NCBI GenBank assembly: GCA_000507305.1
Contig: DF241163.1
Span: 22,429 to 86,428, forward strand
Source: Breviolum minutum Mf 1.05b.01
Taxonomy: Eukaryota > Sar > Dinophyceae > Suessiales > Symbiodiniaceae
Direction of reading: 5' to 3'
DNA length: 64,000 bases
Part shown: piece by piece, positions 22,075-35,713 of the stretch
Numbering within the stretch: the stretch's first letter is position 1
Layout of the letters: each line of letters opens with the position of its first letter
Notes under the pieces: generated by a model
What the model saw: the letters and a program-made list of their open reading frames with translations, nothing else
Told to the model about the DNA's origin: nothing
Database searches by the model: none
Translations under genes and position numbers: made by a program

Positions 22075-22079
22075 TGCAG

Positions 22080-24180
22080 CAATGAAAAACAAAGCAAGAA
22101 AGCAACCAAAACACGATCATGATGAGAATGGGCGATTCCAAAGAAGCATGTTTCTTAGCATTGAAAGTTTCAGGGAATGTGAATGTAACAGAGCAAATGC
22201 CAAGCAAAAATCAAAACCATTGATTGCAGCACGTTAGGTATACAAAAATTCTGCAATCCTTAGCAGTGATCAATCCAACAAATTATTGTTGAATGGAAGT
22301 GTATACATACCTAATGCAATCTGTCAAACCATGAATCACTAGGGAAGATGGTTCCCTTTTTTTTGAGTGGTAGTGGTTTATCAAGCCGTCATACCTTTCC
22401 ATGAAAACAATGGACATGAGCTGTTTCCTAATTCCACGGACTAGAACATCCTAACATGATATCAAACTAAGGACGGACTGTTAACAAGTGTAGATACTCA
22501 TACATATCATATCTAAACAAAAATAAACGTATTTATGTCGAAAAACACACACACACACCAAAAACAAAAAAATGTCTACAATCAAATTTTACCTCACCAC
22601 CCGTGCTTGGTCAAACCACATCAAATCTTTAAAAAAAGCAAAACCATAAAATAGATCAGATACCCTCCCTGAAATAAACATAGACCTGAAAATAGGCCTC
22701 CCCAATATGAAAACAGTATTCCAACCATCCATTTGTAGGGGCTTAGTTTCAGGGAAGGTAACCAAAGCTACCCTGTAATTTCTCATGATTCTATGGTCCC
22801 AAATAGTTCCTCATTTAGGATCGGAAACTACCCCTCATCCCTGGCGACCAGCCAATCGCTCCCCCAATATCACCCCAGTTAGTTAATAACCCCTATTCTA
22901 TACGCCATAAAAAGGCCATGAATGGAAGGGGTCCCACATCCCCAGTTAGGGGACAACAACGATCACCATGGTTATTAATTATTAATCACAACTGGTTGGT
23001 GGTTTCAACCCATCTGAAAAAATATTAGTCAAAATGGAAATCGTCCCCAAATATGGGTGAAATAAAAAATCTTTGAGTTGCCAAGTACAGTACCTTCAAC
23101 AACAACCTGCCAACCTACCCTTCAAATGTTCGTCGTCGAATCCTTGTGATCAGCTTCAAAGCCTCGAATCTGATTCATTGGACGTGTGCATGGCAAATCA
23201 AACCTCAGGTCAAGAAATTGTGGACCCGAGGGTTTTTTGGGGGGTGGAAAAAATACCCTGCACTAGATGGACAGACTGTTGATGGTTCAGAAATCCGAAA
23301 CAACCATCTGGGATGGTGCTAAAACCCTGCAAATAATGGGATAAACTGAACTACATAGCAACTTGTGCAGAATTTCTTCCCCACATGTTCCAATAGGAAA
23401 TACATCTTCAAATGGTCCATGTTCCATTGATATGTTAGTTTACCAAAGGGTAACAATCAATCCCACGACATTGGCACAATCAACAAATGGAAAATCCCAA
23501 GGTTGGAAATTAGGTGGGAAACCGCCAGTTTCACTGATGTAAACAAGCTGAGAAACTTCGTTATGGTGAAACAACCATATGATACCATATGTGCATAAAC
23601 ATGTATCTAGTTGGTGGTTTCAACCCGTGTGAAAAGTATTAGTCAAATTGGAAATCTTCCCTAAGTAGGGATGAACATAAAAAATCTTTGAAACCACTAC
23701 CTAGATATAATCATGTATACATATTGAAATATATTTAGACATTTTATACAACTGTAACAAGTGCCTTGTATCAATTGCAAAACCCAATGCAAACAACAAC
23801 CAAGTCTACCCTATAGAAACGTTCTGCAAACAAAAAACAATACCTGGAACCTACAGAAGTGATATTGGCAAGTCAGCCCCCAAAACATGTCAAGCCAATT
23901 CCCCATCAAAAATAAGGAAACATCCGTACAACATCACAATCCGGTTGGTGCTCAACCCTCACCTTGTTGCGCCCCTTTGCTGGTCATTTAGTAGGGTTAA
24001 AATGGTCATAGATAATGCTCATTGATTTGCTCATCACGATCAGCAGCAGCCCAAACAACAAGGGTCATTATATTACCATCCCAACCCATAAAAACATGAT
24101 TTTAAGCGAACCCCCTGAAAATTACCATACATTTCTGTATTTTCTATTGTTTGATATTCCCCCAAAAATGGGTTCCCATT
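22080..24180. other. Intron or intergenic stretch with repeats and one weak exon
   Basis: Contains family K copies (22994-23083, 23612-23702), a family A-like remnant (about 22855-22990) and a family B relative (23272-23385). A minus-strand frame at 23120-23200 reads FDLPCTRPMNQIRGFEADHK after an acceptor ACCTGAG|G and could be an exon, but it has no convincing donor. Confidence 0.35.
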
Positions 24181-24189
24181 AAAAATAAC

Positions 24190-24355
24190 CGTACATTTCA
24201 CTTCTGACTCGCCACTCTGCCATGTTCATCCGCACGCGGGAACTCGCTCCCCACATTGCGAGCTCCAACGGGGGGGGTGACACTGGGGATGGCGGTTGAG
24301 ACCTTTGAGCCGAGTCCTCAAAGGCGCCATGTTTCCTCGAAGCATGGACGACCAT
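24190..24355 (-). CDS. Candidate first exon, Pro/Ser-rich
   Basis: From an ATG at 24355 the minus strand is open for 55 codons (MVVHASRKHGAFEDSAQ, then a PPSPVSPPPLELAMW stretch) to a GT donor. Composition is protein-like and GC content is higher than in the flanks. No partner exon is assigned, and it could be the start of the ankyrin gene or chance. Confidence 0.3.
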
Positions 24356-25560
24356 GCACCTTCCAATTTTGGGTTCCGTTACAGGCTGTCAATTCACCAT
24401 CACAAAGGGTTTTTTTGGACGGCACCAACAATTGAAGGTGCTGGGTTTTATCAAAAAATGCACAAAAAAGTACAAAATCCAAATAAATATGATGATTAAA
24501 ATGTGAATATAGATTTTAAGTACAGCTGAATCTATCGCATTTGATCTTTCATCATCATTTTCTGTCATCTTTCATCCTGATTCCATGAACCTTCGCTTCA
24601 ACAGGGCTTGCAGGGGCGCACTTTTTTCCCGATTGGCATCTATGCATCTATAACGAAGATGCGCCTAGGCTGCAGCATCCCTGGTTGGCTGTATCCCTAA
24701 ATCCTTGAAATCTAAACATGGAAACATCATGGAACCTCAAAAAGCAAGAAAACTTCTGAAGTTATAAGGCTGAAGCGTTGTCAGGATAAATATGTTACCA
24801 TCTTAAACTCTGAGGAGGGTGTATTATGTGTATTACATGACCCTTAATCCCACCTTATTCGGTTAAGAAGGCCTGATTTCTTGGGGGTGGTTGCATGGTG
24901 CACAATCAATCTGCGATGTGCGAGGCCCAAGAGGTTGGAACAGAATTCATTGATCCAAACACAAATGGTACAAAATACCTTCGGACATATAGGTTCCATA
25001 AAATTTATCGGACTCCAGTAAACAAACATGACTGTTCAATAGAAAATGAATGAACATGATGTGTATATATGAATGTATAGATGTAATATACATATATATA
25101 TATATATATGTGTATGATGTATATTGGTATACAGTAACTATGTTTTCAATTGCTCCATTAAATTCAAAAAATGTTCCTGGTTCCAGCCGGTTCCAGCCGG
25201 TTCCGTGAGATCATGATATTTACGTCCTAAGGGAACCTTTGCAATGAGATCCACCTAAAACAAGACAACCTATCTACCTGTTCTACCTAGCTATATACCT
25301 ACAGTATCTATCCATTTGATTCTGTTTGATTCTATTCGATTCAATTTTAATCTATACAATCTAATTCAATTCTTATAATCAATGCTGCCAATACACAATA
25401 AACATCTACAAACATCCACTCCTTTACCAACAATTACGCTCCTACTTGGTAGTTGATGGCTACAAAACACACACACCAAACATATCAGCATCTCCACATA
25501 TTTACATACATGTAAATGCATACACCGAAAAACACATCCAAATACACAGAAATAAGGCAC

Positions 25561-25697
25561 TTCTGAAACTAATGAGTCGCTTTGGATGTCCCCCATCTTC
25601 GCCCCGTTTTAAACGTGTTGAGTCGACCGTGGCACTTCCTGAACCACCAGTATCACCCATTGCTGCATCGTCATCCGCAAAGAGCAAAGACTTGGAC
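25561..25697 (-). CDS. Candidate exon, Gly/Asp-rich
   Basis: The acceptor is TCAAAGCAG|G and the donor a GT after TTTCAGAA. The frame reads SKSLLFADDDAAMGDTGGSG and then VDSTRLKRGEDGGHPKR. Local composition differs from the AT-rich flanks. The gene it belongs to is unknown. Confidence 0.3.
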
Positions 25698-26026
25698 CTG
25701 CTTTGAGGCCAAGGCTGACAACCAAAGGCCACCGAACATTGGAACTTTTTCCCCAGAAACCAATGTCATGACTAGCATAATATGAAAGAAGATGTCGAAT
25801 CCTCAGCAAGCCAATCAATTTTTGAGACGTTTGAATATAGCAAAAATGATAGAACATGAGAAAAACATGACAAAACTATATATTGATTGTATGCATGTAA
25901 TTGAATGATATTGAATGTAAACAAATAAATATATTAGACATACATACACATATATATATATATATTTACCGATTTGGAGTTCTCCGTTTGATTCCACACG
26001 AGACGACACGATGCAAAACACTTCCG

Positions 26027-26056
26027 CTGCTACTACTACTACTACTACTACTACTT
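26027..26056. repeat. ACT trinucleotide microsatellite
   Basis: A run of about eight ACT units followed by a TTC/ACT-rich stretch. Confidence 0.8.
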
Positions 26057-26719
26057 CTTCTTCTACTTCAACAACAACCATAAAACTATTTCTACTACAA
26101 CTACTGCAAAGCGACAAACTTCAGCAACTTCAGCAAATCGACGAAACTTCTTCCATACACATGCTGCGCCATCATGCTTTTGTTATCTTTATAAATTTCC
26201 TTTGAAGGCACATTCAATGCTAAGTATTTCGTCTGTAACAACACTGAAGGCTATGCTGAATGTTGACCTTCCCCCCGAGGTGGGGAACTTTTCCAGTTCC
26301 GAATTATGAAATCGTCCAGCTGGGCAATTAGTCAGTTGACCTCATGTTATGTGAGCAACTCAATATGCTTAAATCTTAAACAGTTGTTGCAGGTTTCCAA
26401 AAGTGACATAATTAGTGATCTTCGTTTATCTCCTACAATTGAACTTGCTGCGATGTGATGATCCTGAGAAATCCAACGTAGCTAGGCTCTCTTTTTGACT
26501 CATTGTTTGGCTATTAAGGTGGATTTCTACATCTGCATCCAGTCGTACATTTGGGTGCAGTCGTACCTTTGTGGGCTTCATATTGGTTCACAAAACATGT
26601 GAGATCTGGTTCACTGACAAATGATCACATGGACCTATACTTACACTATAATGACATACAACTCTCCCCCCTGACATTCAACCGGACCCTTTCTTCTTAT
26701 GTGCCCTCTTGAACAAAGT

Positions 26720-26852
26720 TTCTTTTTGAGGTGGGTGTTCTTCCCCGCGAAGTTGCAATCTTCAAAGGAAACAGTCAGGAAATCTCTGAAACGAGACACT
26801 GCTTCCAGAGTTTGCTCGCATCGTTCCAGGTTGGCATGTAATAACTTCGAAC
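26720..26852 (-). CDS. Candidate exon, helical
   Basis: After acceptor TTTTTTGAG|G the frame reads SKLLHANLERCEQTLEAVSR and continues FRDFLTVSFEDCNFAGKN, an amphipathic, charged composition unlike the flanking introns. The donor is not settled. The plus-strand open frame over the same bases is a shadow. Confidence 0.4.
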
Positions 26853-27533
26853 CTCAAAAAATCAGGTCAATATCAAGCTGGGTTGGCCGAAACCAGAGAT
26901 TTTTTCGTCACCGGCGCTTATCAACTTATCATCTGTTCACATTACGGGGCCTTGTTCAACCTAGGAATGATTGGACCCTCGTATAGACGGGTTTGACTTT
27001 GTTTTTGGCAGGGTTCGGGAATCTCGAAAACACCTGTTTTGAGATCCCGTGCTTCTTAGGTAACGGTAATATGATTGTATTTGGTTAGGAGTGTGGGCAC
27101 TGGCGGGAGGATGACGGGCATAGATCACCAGGACACTGGAAAATGGACCATGGACCATGAATGAGGAATGTTGAAAATGTACCCTTCAGAGACCTAGCAA
27201 ACCTGGAGAGCACTAGCGTAGGTGCAAAATCATTGTTAACCTTACAAATATCCGAATATGTTTCTCCAAAATTCCAGAGTGGCTATGGCGTTTTCTCTGT
27301 TGTGTTCTTAGTGAATTCTTAGGTGATCTTCTCAGATGAAAAACAAATTGGTCTCATTAGCCAACAACTTGACACTATTGAATCAGTTTCTTGCAAAACG
27401 GATGTCGAAACCTGAAGGGATGACCCTGTAAACAATCCTCAAACAATGATGCCTTCCAGGCATTGAAGGGCTGGAATTTCCAGCAAACACGACCTTCAAT
27501 ATAAACATCCAAACAGACTGTTTGCAGCAAATT

Positions 27534-27646
27534 TACACCCAGGAAAATTAACAATGGAACCCAAAAATGGAGGTTTGGAAGATTACCATTTCCTTTTCAA
27601 TTGGGTGATGTTTAGGTTCCATGTTAATTTTCAGGGGGGGTACCCC
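27534..27646. repeat. Family D inverted-repeat element
   Basis: ACACCCAGGAAAATTAACAAT at the left is inverted as ATGTTAATTTTCAGGGGGG at the right. The inner blocks GGAACCCAAAAATGGAGGTT and GATGTTTAGGTTCC correspond to family D. Confidence 0.75.
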
Positions 27647-27675
27647 AACTGTTTGGAGGAAAAACTTAAAAACAC

Positions 27676-27770
27676 TCTATAGTGAAAATCCACGGGACAT
27701 CTTCCAGACTTTCTGCCTTCTCTTTGAAGAAACATCCAATGCTTTCATTCACCTCCCGAGCGAGATCCAT
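27676..27770 (-). CDS. Candidate first exon
   Basis: From an ATG at 27770 the minus strand reads MDLAREVNESIGCFFKEKAE and then SLEDVPWIF to a GT donor. It has strong coding composition with an acidic amphipathic helix. There is a stop just upstream in frame, which fits a start exon. The family is unknown. Confidence 0.35.
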
Positions 27771-28892
27771 TGCGCCGTCAGATCAAAAAACAGCTCGACT
27801 TCAACCCTTCACCACATGTGTTTCATAATTGAATTGGTATTCACACTGCAAATAAAAATGTATACTAACTGTACCTAATGCTTTCCAAGTTCAAATAGAT
27901 TGATATCGCAACATACATAATGCACATATTTCACACGTGTGTGTGTGTGTGTGCACGTATGTGCCTGTGTTTCTTGTTGGTGTTGTCTTGAAAAACAAAC
28001 GTTTTTAATTGTTGTGGTTTTTCATCAACTCCTTGGGTTCGTACCTCCATCTTACTCTCAAGGCCAGCCATGTAATAACTGCAGGGTGGTGAATGATGAA
28101 AGACCTCAGGCTGCCAAGGTCTACATGGTTGAGGGTTGCCATACAAATTGTCAGGGGTAGACTAGACGATAGGCACTAAAATTGGTAGTATGCTTGTGAA
28201 AATGGTAATTGGGTAACTTCTTGTATCCTTGGGGATGAAAACCTTCTTTTATGGGAGGAGCATTTGTTCTTTCATGGGCTTTTTGGGGAATGATGACGAA
28301 ATTTGCCTACCTACATGATCTTGAACTTTTGGACTCACGGCTGTTCAACCTGGTCAACCTGCCTCAGAATAAGGGTTTAATAGTTTAATACGGCTTTGGA
28401 AGGGGAAGCCAAGCGTTAGGGGGGGTAGGTTGACTTGACATGAGAGGCTCTGGGGCGGCTGGGTGGCAGCGGTGAAGGCACTAGTGGTACTTAACTGAAG
28501 TATTACGTGTACTAGTAGCACGCAGTAACTTAAAATGTATATGCACCAAAATATACCCATCAAATAAAGCGTAAAAACAAAGTAGATAGTATGAATGGTC
28601 TGTTTCCTGCATACCTTCGGGCCTTAGGATATTGAAGCCCCCCACAGCCCACAAATAACCCAATCAATCAAACACAACCAATACCCGGCAAAATTGCGGC
28701 CCACCGCCGGAAGCAAAGTCTGTTGGGTGAAGATAGGGGAGGCTTGGGCAGAGCTTGAAGCTTTGGGACCAAGCGCGCGTCTTTAAGGAAAACTCATTGG
28801 CACGACACAGGTGAAATTTGCTGGAAACAATCCACTCCCAAACATGCTTAGCAGCAAACCCGACGCACCAATCATTCTTGATACTAGTTGGC

Positions 28893-29058
28893 ATCTTCTT
28901 CGGTTTTTGAGTTGCAACTCTCCTTATTCGCAGACATGCAGCGATTCCGCGCAAGTTCATTCATGCTCGCAACTGCACTAAAAGGTTGCGTTAAGAAAAG
29001 CATAACCAAGATGCTGAGCACGATGTCAATTAGGAACCCATCTTCATCTTCAAACCAC
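28893..29058 (-). CDS. Exon with one transmembrane segment
   Basis: Acceptor GGAACAG|G; GC donor after GAAGAT. The 55 codons read WFEDEDGFLID, a hydrophobic span of about 20 residues (IVLSILVMLFLTQPF), then a charged, Cys-bearing tail (ARNRCMSANKESCNSKTEED). This is a clear single membrane span. The frame meets a stop a few codons after the GC donor. It probably belongs to the same minus-strand gene series, but no partner is proven. Confidence 0.45.
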
Positions 29059-29230
29059 CTGTTCCACGGATGGTCTTCTACTCAACAACTTGTATCACAT
29101 GATGAAATCAACTAATGGTTGCATATCCCCAAGGTTCCCCCAGTGATAATCCCTTTCTAATCAGGGACTCCGGGGAAAAGGCTGAAGCAACAGCATCAAT
29201 CACATTGCCCATTGGTTGAATATCTTTTCT

Positions 29231-29326
29231 AGGTGGTTGCCCGACCCATTTGCAAAATATTTGTCAAAATGGGTTCATCTTCCCCAATTCCTGGTGAACA
29301 TTTGAAAAACCTTTGACACCAGCTAG
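29231..29326. repeat. Dispersed element, family K
   Basis: Contains GTGGTTGCCCGACCCATTTG, GTCAAAATGGGTTCATCTTC and a CCTTTGACACCAGCTAG tail, a diverged copy. Confidence 0.5.
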
Positions 29327-29927
29327 TTCCTAGACGTTTTCAAATTTCAAAAGAAAAACAAACATCCCTTCATCTGCGACCTCTTTTACTATTCCTATCA
29401 TCCTATCCATTCCTACAAGGTGGACGTCGTCACCAAGTATCAATGGAGTCATAAAGCTATAACCCCTATAAGTAGGGTGAAATGACCCCAGTTACCTATT
29501 TATTTTCGGCCATTTTGTAAGGGTCCCATAACTCCACCTGTTTGGGGCCACTGTTTGGGGCCCACTGTGTAAGGGCCCCAAACAGTACTGCTTTCACTGC
29601 GATAATCGAGCCATGAGGCCCTGAACAAATTCTGGATCCATCATAAGGTCGATGAATTTCCCCCCACTCACCTCGCTTAATCGGGGGGAAAAGGGGGGTA
29701 TTGGGTATCCTTAAATTAATTTTCATGAACTTATAGGAAATTACAAGAAACCTGAATGCCTAGTCTTCCAAATACCTGCTCAGGTGAAATAGATTTTGGG
29801 TAGGTTTTTTTTGGGGGTCCAAATGACACCTCCTCACGCGGAAGGTGTTTGGAAGCCATCCGGGACAAAGAATATCAACGTCCAACTTTTGACAACAAAA
29901 CCAAAAACATAATCAAAATCAACTTAC

Positions 29928-30027
29928 CACCCCCGAAGGTTAACATAGAACCTGAACATGATGGTCATGATGGTTCGGAAGATGATATTCCTCTTCCAGT
30001 GGTGCATTACACTTCAGGGGTGTACAA
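29928..30027. repeat. Family D inverted-repeat element
   Basis: CACCCCCGAAGGTTAACATAG at the left; the right end is TTACACTTCAGGGGTGTA. It reads PPKVNIEPEHDG in translation, the family signature. Confidence 0.7.
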
Positions 30028-31521
30028 CAACTGATGCAAACAAGTTTCATCGAACTATATATGAAGGAGTTTAATTAGCCACTTGTGACCTTTGAATCCC
30101 ATGAAGTACTTCACTCTGGGATTTTGACCCCGGATTTTGAGGATCTGATTTAGAGTCGATTCCTTTGGTGATGTGTTGGGGTTTCAACTTAAAATCATAC
30201 CGACCAAGAAAAAACGCAGTCAAAAAATCCCCCACCATTCCACTTCCAGAACGCCCCGCGTTCAAGTATATATGGAACCTGAAATTTCCACCCAAATTGG
30301 ATAGGAAACTCATGATAAAACCATTCATCTCCACTTTTCTTAGATTTGCCAATTTGGTGCTTGGACAAAAATGAACCAAACATCTTCCTACCAAATGGTG
30401 GTTGAAAATGCTGATGAATCCCATGGGATCGAATCCGTAAAACATAATCTTAAAAAAAAAATCCAAGAACAAAGGGACCCATATGCTGCATCTATGGAGT
30501 ATTTACCTCCATTGCATTCGGCTTAAATTTATTAAAAATAAATGTATATATTCCATCCATCATATGGAGGACATTCATAGATTTCATAGCAAACCACGTT
30601 GTTGGCTCTGATTTTCATCGAGATGTTTTGACTCTTTGTTTCTCAAAGAAGGTCCAAACATCTAAAAGATCACCAAGAATTTCAGGAACCTAAAATGGAG
30701 GAATCCTGAAGCCTTTAAGGCTATTTTGGGGGTGGGTTCTCCCTTACCTAGGTAAGTAAAATCCTCCATTTTAGGTAACTGAAATGTTTGGTGAAAAGAT
30801 ATCTACACGTGCGAAGTGTGACAATGGATTGATCATGTTCAATTGAAACACTGCATCATCAAACTTGAACCTTGACAAACTGCAAAAGTGAGATACAATA
30901 TTAGATGTCTGGCCATTCACAATCTACAACATTTGCACACCTCCATCCCCCCACTTCTATAAACTTTAACCTTCGCAGCCTCGTGTCTGATTTTACAAAT
31001 TGGCAAAGGTTCCTTTGATAACACAATGCATGGCCAAGATGCAAATTTGGATCTCAAGCAATGGATGGGATTTGCCGAAAACCTTGGCCAGTGGCAAACG
31101 GGTGGTTTGAAACTTGCTGGGTTACACCTGCTGCGCAAGAGTTTAGTTTCTGCCAGGTATTCATGGTGAGAATTGGGCCGGACAAGGTATCATTCCTGTA
31201 TTTGCGGAAAAAGAACATTCATATTTTTATATATTTATATTATATGTAACGCATCTGAAATTCAAATTTTACATGTAAAGCATCTGAAATAAAAGAGATC
31301 TTTTAATTTTTCCAGATGTACATAAATCCTGCCCTTCATATAGCCTCTGGTAAACTGTCCTGGCCATGGAAAATGGAAAAATCCCATCTTGCCTGTTACC
31401 GGAGTGTACCTGTCGAAGGGCTATTAGCACATTGCATTGACCCCCAAAAATAGCTCCCCAAAGCCAGCCATCAAGCAGAAACTAAAGCACAGAACTTTCT
31501 TGAACTCATACTAGTAACAAG

Positions 31522-31571
<50 letters not shown>
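31522..31571. repeat. ATC/CAT trinucleotide microsatellite
   Basis: About sixteen uninterrupted CAT units. Confidence 0.9.
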
Positions 31572-31572
<1 letters not shown>

Positions 31573-31949
31573 AAGAAACCCTGCATGTTACCTGTTACCC
31601 TATCACCATCATCCACACACCTTGCTCGAGTTGTCATCTACGACTTCTTTCAAGTCGAACGGACAAGGCACCAGCTACAAGGTTCTAATGCTGCTACCTG
31701 GCTGAAGGTCCTTAGTGTCAAACATGAAGAAACTACTCCCCACCACAGGAATTTTGGCTCGTCACTCACTCAGGATGACATGAACCATTTTTCAGAAGGG
31801 CATCCCAACCTAAACCTTCATCTGTGACTGATACTGGGTCCGGGTGGATCTACCTTAGGACTGTTATATCTGTAGTAGGGGATCCCAACCTAAACCTGGG
31901 TGGTTTAGGAAGGCCCAAGTCCAAACATTTGACGACCTTGCATCTTCAC

Positions 31950-32425
31950 CTCTTCATGTTGTGTATGTTTTGTTCCCGCCATGAATCATGTCTTTTGTTG
32001 AACCAACTGGATGCTTTTCCCAACTCCCATCTCAACTCGTTGATCTGGAACATCCGAGGGTCTTGGCATCTTTTCTGTATCCATGTGCCATGTCTCCAAA
32101 GAGAGGCACGAAAAAAGAGAGAAGAAGGATATGCAGAACCTCAGATGTGTCAGGTGCAACTTTCAATCAAAACGGAGTCTGTTGTTGCCTACTTGCCTGG
32201 CAATTTAGAAACAACAAGCAAAGGCAAAGGACAACATCTGGAATCATCATGATGATGAACACAAAATCCGTCATACATAGACGTAAGCTTTACTTTCATT
32301 ATGAATTGGCAAACACCCTTTTTGTGATTACATTCAACTATTCCCGCCGAACAAAAAAAGTGCTTACATATTCCCTTACATATATTTTCATCATCGGGGA
32401 AAAACAGCTTCCAGGTCACCTTCAC
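31950..32425 (-). CDS. Two candidate exons of an unassigned gene
   Basis: 32380-32425 (acceptor AATGGTCAG|G, donor ATATAT|GTAAGG) encodes VKVTWKLFFPDDENI. 31950 to about 32098 encodes WIQKRCQDPRMFQINELRWE and then LGKASSWFNKRHDSWREQ, with a GT donor after GAAGAG. Both are charged, Trp-bearing and protein-like. Phase between them is unresolved. The overlapping 192-codon plus-strand frame is lower in quality and has no splice or start support. Confidence 0.35.
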
Positions 32426-33569
32426 CTGACCATTTTCTCAGAATTCTTCCAAAACTTTGTAGGGCTCTTACTAAACCACCAGCAAAATCTCACAACAAAA
32501 CATCTGAAGTCCATGAGAATCATGTGTATATATATATATACAAGTCAGGACAAGGTGGACCAGTAACACTCACTTTCAGGCTGTTGTGATATTCCGTTGT
32601 AACAGCTTGCCTTAAATGGATCCTATTATAATATATTATATTCCCTACAAATTTTTGTAAACATCCTCTACATAACCGAAACAACTAGGTTTTTTTCTCA
32701 CTGTTAGGATAACATCCAAGAGGTTCGTGGATCGCGTTTGTTTCAAGCTATTGGCCTCAAGAATGACAGCAATCCATGCCAAGGGTTGGTAAATAAAGCT
32801 TACAATGCTTCTGAAAGGGGTTGTTACGTAGGGTCGTCCCTAGAATCCCAAACCACCAACCCAAACCAACAATTAACCATTAGCTGAACACATGAATTTT
32901 GAGAATAAATTGTGTCATGTTGATTCATCAATCTGAAGTTCCAAAACAAGTCCGACATTGTGGTTCAAGAAATCTAAAAGCCATACTATATAAAGATAGT
33001 CAGTTCTCCAACCCCCTTTCCATTTCTCTCTCTTTGGACTTTTGGTCCCTTCTTTTCACCAAAAAACCCTACCCTCCACCAAACCCACCCAAAAAAACCA
33101 GAAAAACATCGGATGTCAGGTGACACAATGTGCCAAAAAGGCAAAGAGACACAAGGGAAGAACTTCAGTTGCATCGAGACCTCAACCAACCCAAAGAGAT
33201 GATGTGTTTTTTTGATTCCTCCCGAGTCGTGACAAAAAGGAATGACTTGGCAACCTCCCAAGTCATGCGGGAAAAACAAAAAACTCATGTCACATTCACA
33301 TGTCCAAATTTTTGTTAAAAGCATCTTGGGGTTCCGAGGTGTTTTCAAACCAGACTCCAAAATATACAAAAAAATTAGTATGATAATGAGACATCAAACG
33401 GATTCAAATGGTCTGCATCTTCCAAATCAGTGAAACAATCCACCGATGTTCCCATTGCAAGCAAAAGGTGTGTTTTTTCTGTTGCAAAAAAGCTGAACGA
33501 TCCAAATTCTGATTCAAGCAGCAAAAGGTGTCCGACATGCAATTGCCCTTGAAGATGATTGCAACCAAC

Positions 33570-33652
33570 CTGCTAGCGGCAAGTGGAAGCAAAAAAGCAC
33601 GAACAATAACAATACTTGAGAATAGCCTACTGATAATGGAAGCAAACATGTT
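33570..33652 (-). CDS. Candidate membrane exon
   Basis: Acceptor GATAAACAG|A; GT donor after GCTAGCAG. It reads NMFASIISRLFSSIVIVRAF and continues LLPLAAS, a hydrophobic helix. Taken with the hydrophobic exons at 28893 and 4881 it suggests a minus-strand membrane protein gene, but linkage is unproven. Confidence 0.3.
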
Positions 33653-35224
33653 CTGTTTATCAAGAGTCCACGAAAAAAACAATCAATATGCAACAGTGTG
33701 TCAATACCAGAAGGAAGGGGACTATAACGTATTCTGGTTTGTGCTTTAATTACTCCATTTAGCAAATGTTTTCCAAATGGGAACCATCTCGCTAAGTAGG
33801 GGTCCAACTAGACAATTTTGTATTTCTCAACAATTAAACAATATTAAACATGAAGTTCCGTTTTTTTGACAAGCTAGGTGTCGTACCTTTGTCAGTACAT
33901 CATTTTTGTTGTGATAAAAGGAAGCCATATATATATATATATAAATATGATCCATGTCTCTCTTTTTTGCTTTGAACTTCCATGATTTTGTCGTGATGTT
34001 GAATACCCTGAACGCCGTTCGGTGATTTTGAGGGGATCGCGGATCACACATCACCCCAAGCGTTGAGAAAAATGAGAGCCTCCACTTTGAGACAACAAGA
34101 CATCGCAGTTGGTGGAAATACGATAATGAACTCATTCAAATTCAAACATGTAAATGCATGAAAAAATGTTTTCTTTCTTTCTGGTGGCCTGTAGAGTCCA
34201 AATTTAGGACACTGCCTTGGGGGGGATCTTGCACCAAATCATGTTTTCCAGGATCTAGGAACATAGTCAACTATGAAAAAATGCATATATTTATAATTTA
34301 CTGAATGCAAATATAGAAATACAATGTAACAATTTTGTACCATGTAAAAATACATACCACTTACATGCAAAAATACAAAAATAACGCTAGAACTTTCTGA
34401 GTGACCTAACTTTATGAGTGACCTACATTGACCAAGCTTCCAAATTACCAACGCCCACCAAAAGAAAAACACCTCCACCATGGTGTTTTGCATCTAATTA
34501 CAGGATTTGTTCTTTTCAAAAATTTTGAAACCTTGCAGGAATCAAATCAAAATATTTGTTCATCAACCACCAAGCATCCAAATCTTGTCAAATTGTCCTA
34601 TAATTCCCAAGAGCTGAACTAAGAGACTTTTTTTTTTGCGACGGATTCCTCTACTAAACCGCCAATTTGGGATCCACCAACCAACGGTGAAGAGTCGCCA
34701 TGAAAATTTGCCCCAAGGCACAGCATGCCACACGCTGGAGCCAGTAACGCCTTCGCCAGGACAATCCGCCCCAAGAAGTTGCATTGTTTTTTGTGTTTTT
34801 TTACTGATTGGATGATATTCTTATCATATTTTCCATCTACCCCAGGATTCCAGTCAGCACCAGGATTATTACCTTTTGGAATCCCTAGCAACCTTTTATT
34901 GGTACTGTTAATGGGAGGTAGATCCAAGATTTATGATTAGAACATCACCAGTTTGATCCTGCGCCTTTCAAATACGTCCCATTGTTGGTGGAAAACATCT
35001 AATTACACCTTTGAAAATGAACATGCAACCTAAACATCACCCAGTTGAGAATGAAAATGATCTTGCAAACCTCCATTTTTTGGGTTCAAAATCTTAATTT
35101 TCCAGGGTGTAACCAGTTAATATGAAGATTATCACCATAGGTAAGAGTACCTATGGACCATAACGGACAGCTAGTTGGTGCAACAACCTCTCATCTATGA
35201 ACCGCATCCTGAACCCTCTGACAT

Positions 35225-35322
35225 AGCCGGCCTTATCTAAGGGAAACCAATGGTTACTAAATTTGGCCTTATTTCTGGGGGACGTTAGGTGGGGGGGTTG
35301 GTTGGCTAGCCATTAAAATCCA
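35225..35322. repeat. Family F inverted-repeat element
   Basis: Carries the ATAGCCGGCCTTATCTAAGG, TTGGCCTTATTTCTGGGGG and ACGTTAGG blocks of family F. It lies near the left edge of the strand switch. Confidence 0.55.
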
Positions 35323-35713
35323 AAATCCAGCTCGAAAGAGGAAGGTTCGTAACACAAAGAAAATCCATCGATCATATCTTACAAGCATTTTCAAAGCATC
35401 AGTTTTGCGGGTGTTTTTATTTTTGTTTTTGTTCCTCCACTCTTCGGGGAAAAAAACGGGCTTTCATCTTGGGTGTCCCATTTGCCACGCCTGCGCGCAC
35501 AAGTCGATCTTCATTGAGCTAAACGTCGCACGTGGTACCACACGCAGCACGCGATAGTGATCATACGCCTTTGGAGTATCAAAGGCACCGATCAACACAA
35601 GGGTGAATCATCTGCCAGGCACTCGCATCTATACTTCTACATTATATACATATCTTCAGAGTATATACAAAAATATACCAGCTGATCCCTCAAAGCCGGA
35701 AAACCTTCGATTT

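Noticed and set aside
31585-31827. 80-codon plus-strand frame after the CAT microsatellite
   Set aside because: Reasonable composition but no start context, splice sites or neighbouring exons.
31988-32566. 192-codon plus-strand open frame
   Set aside because: No recognisable domain, mixed composition, and better exon candidates lie on the opposite strand.
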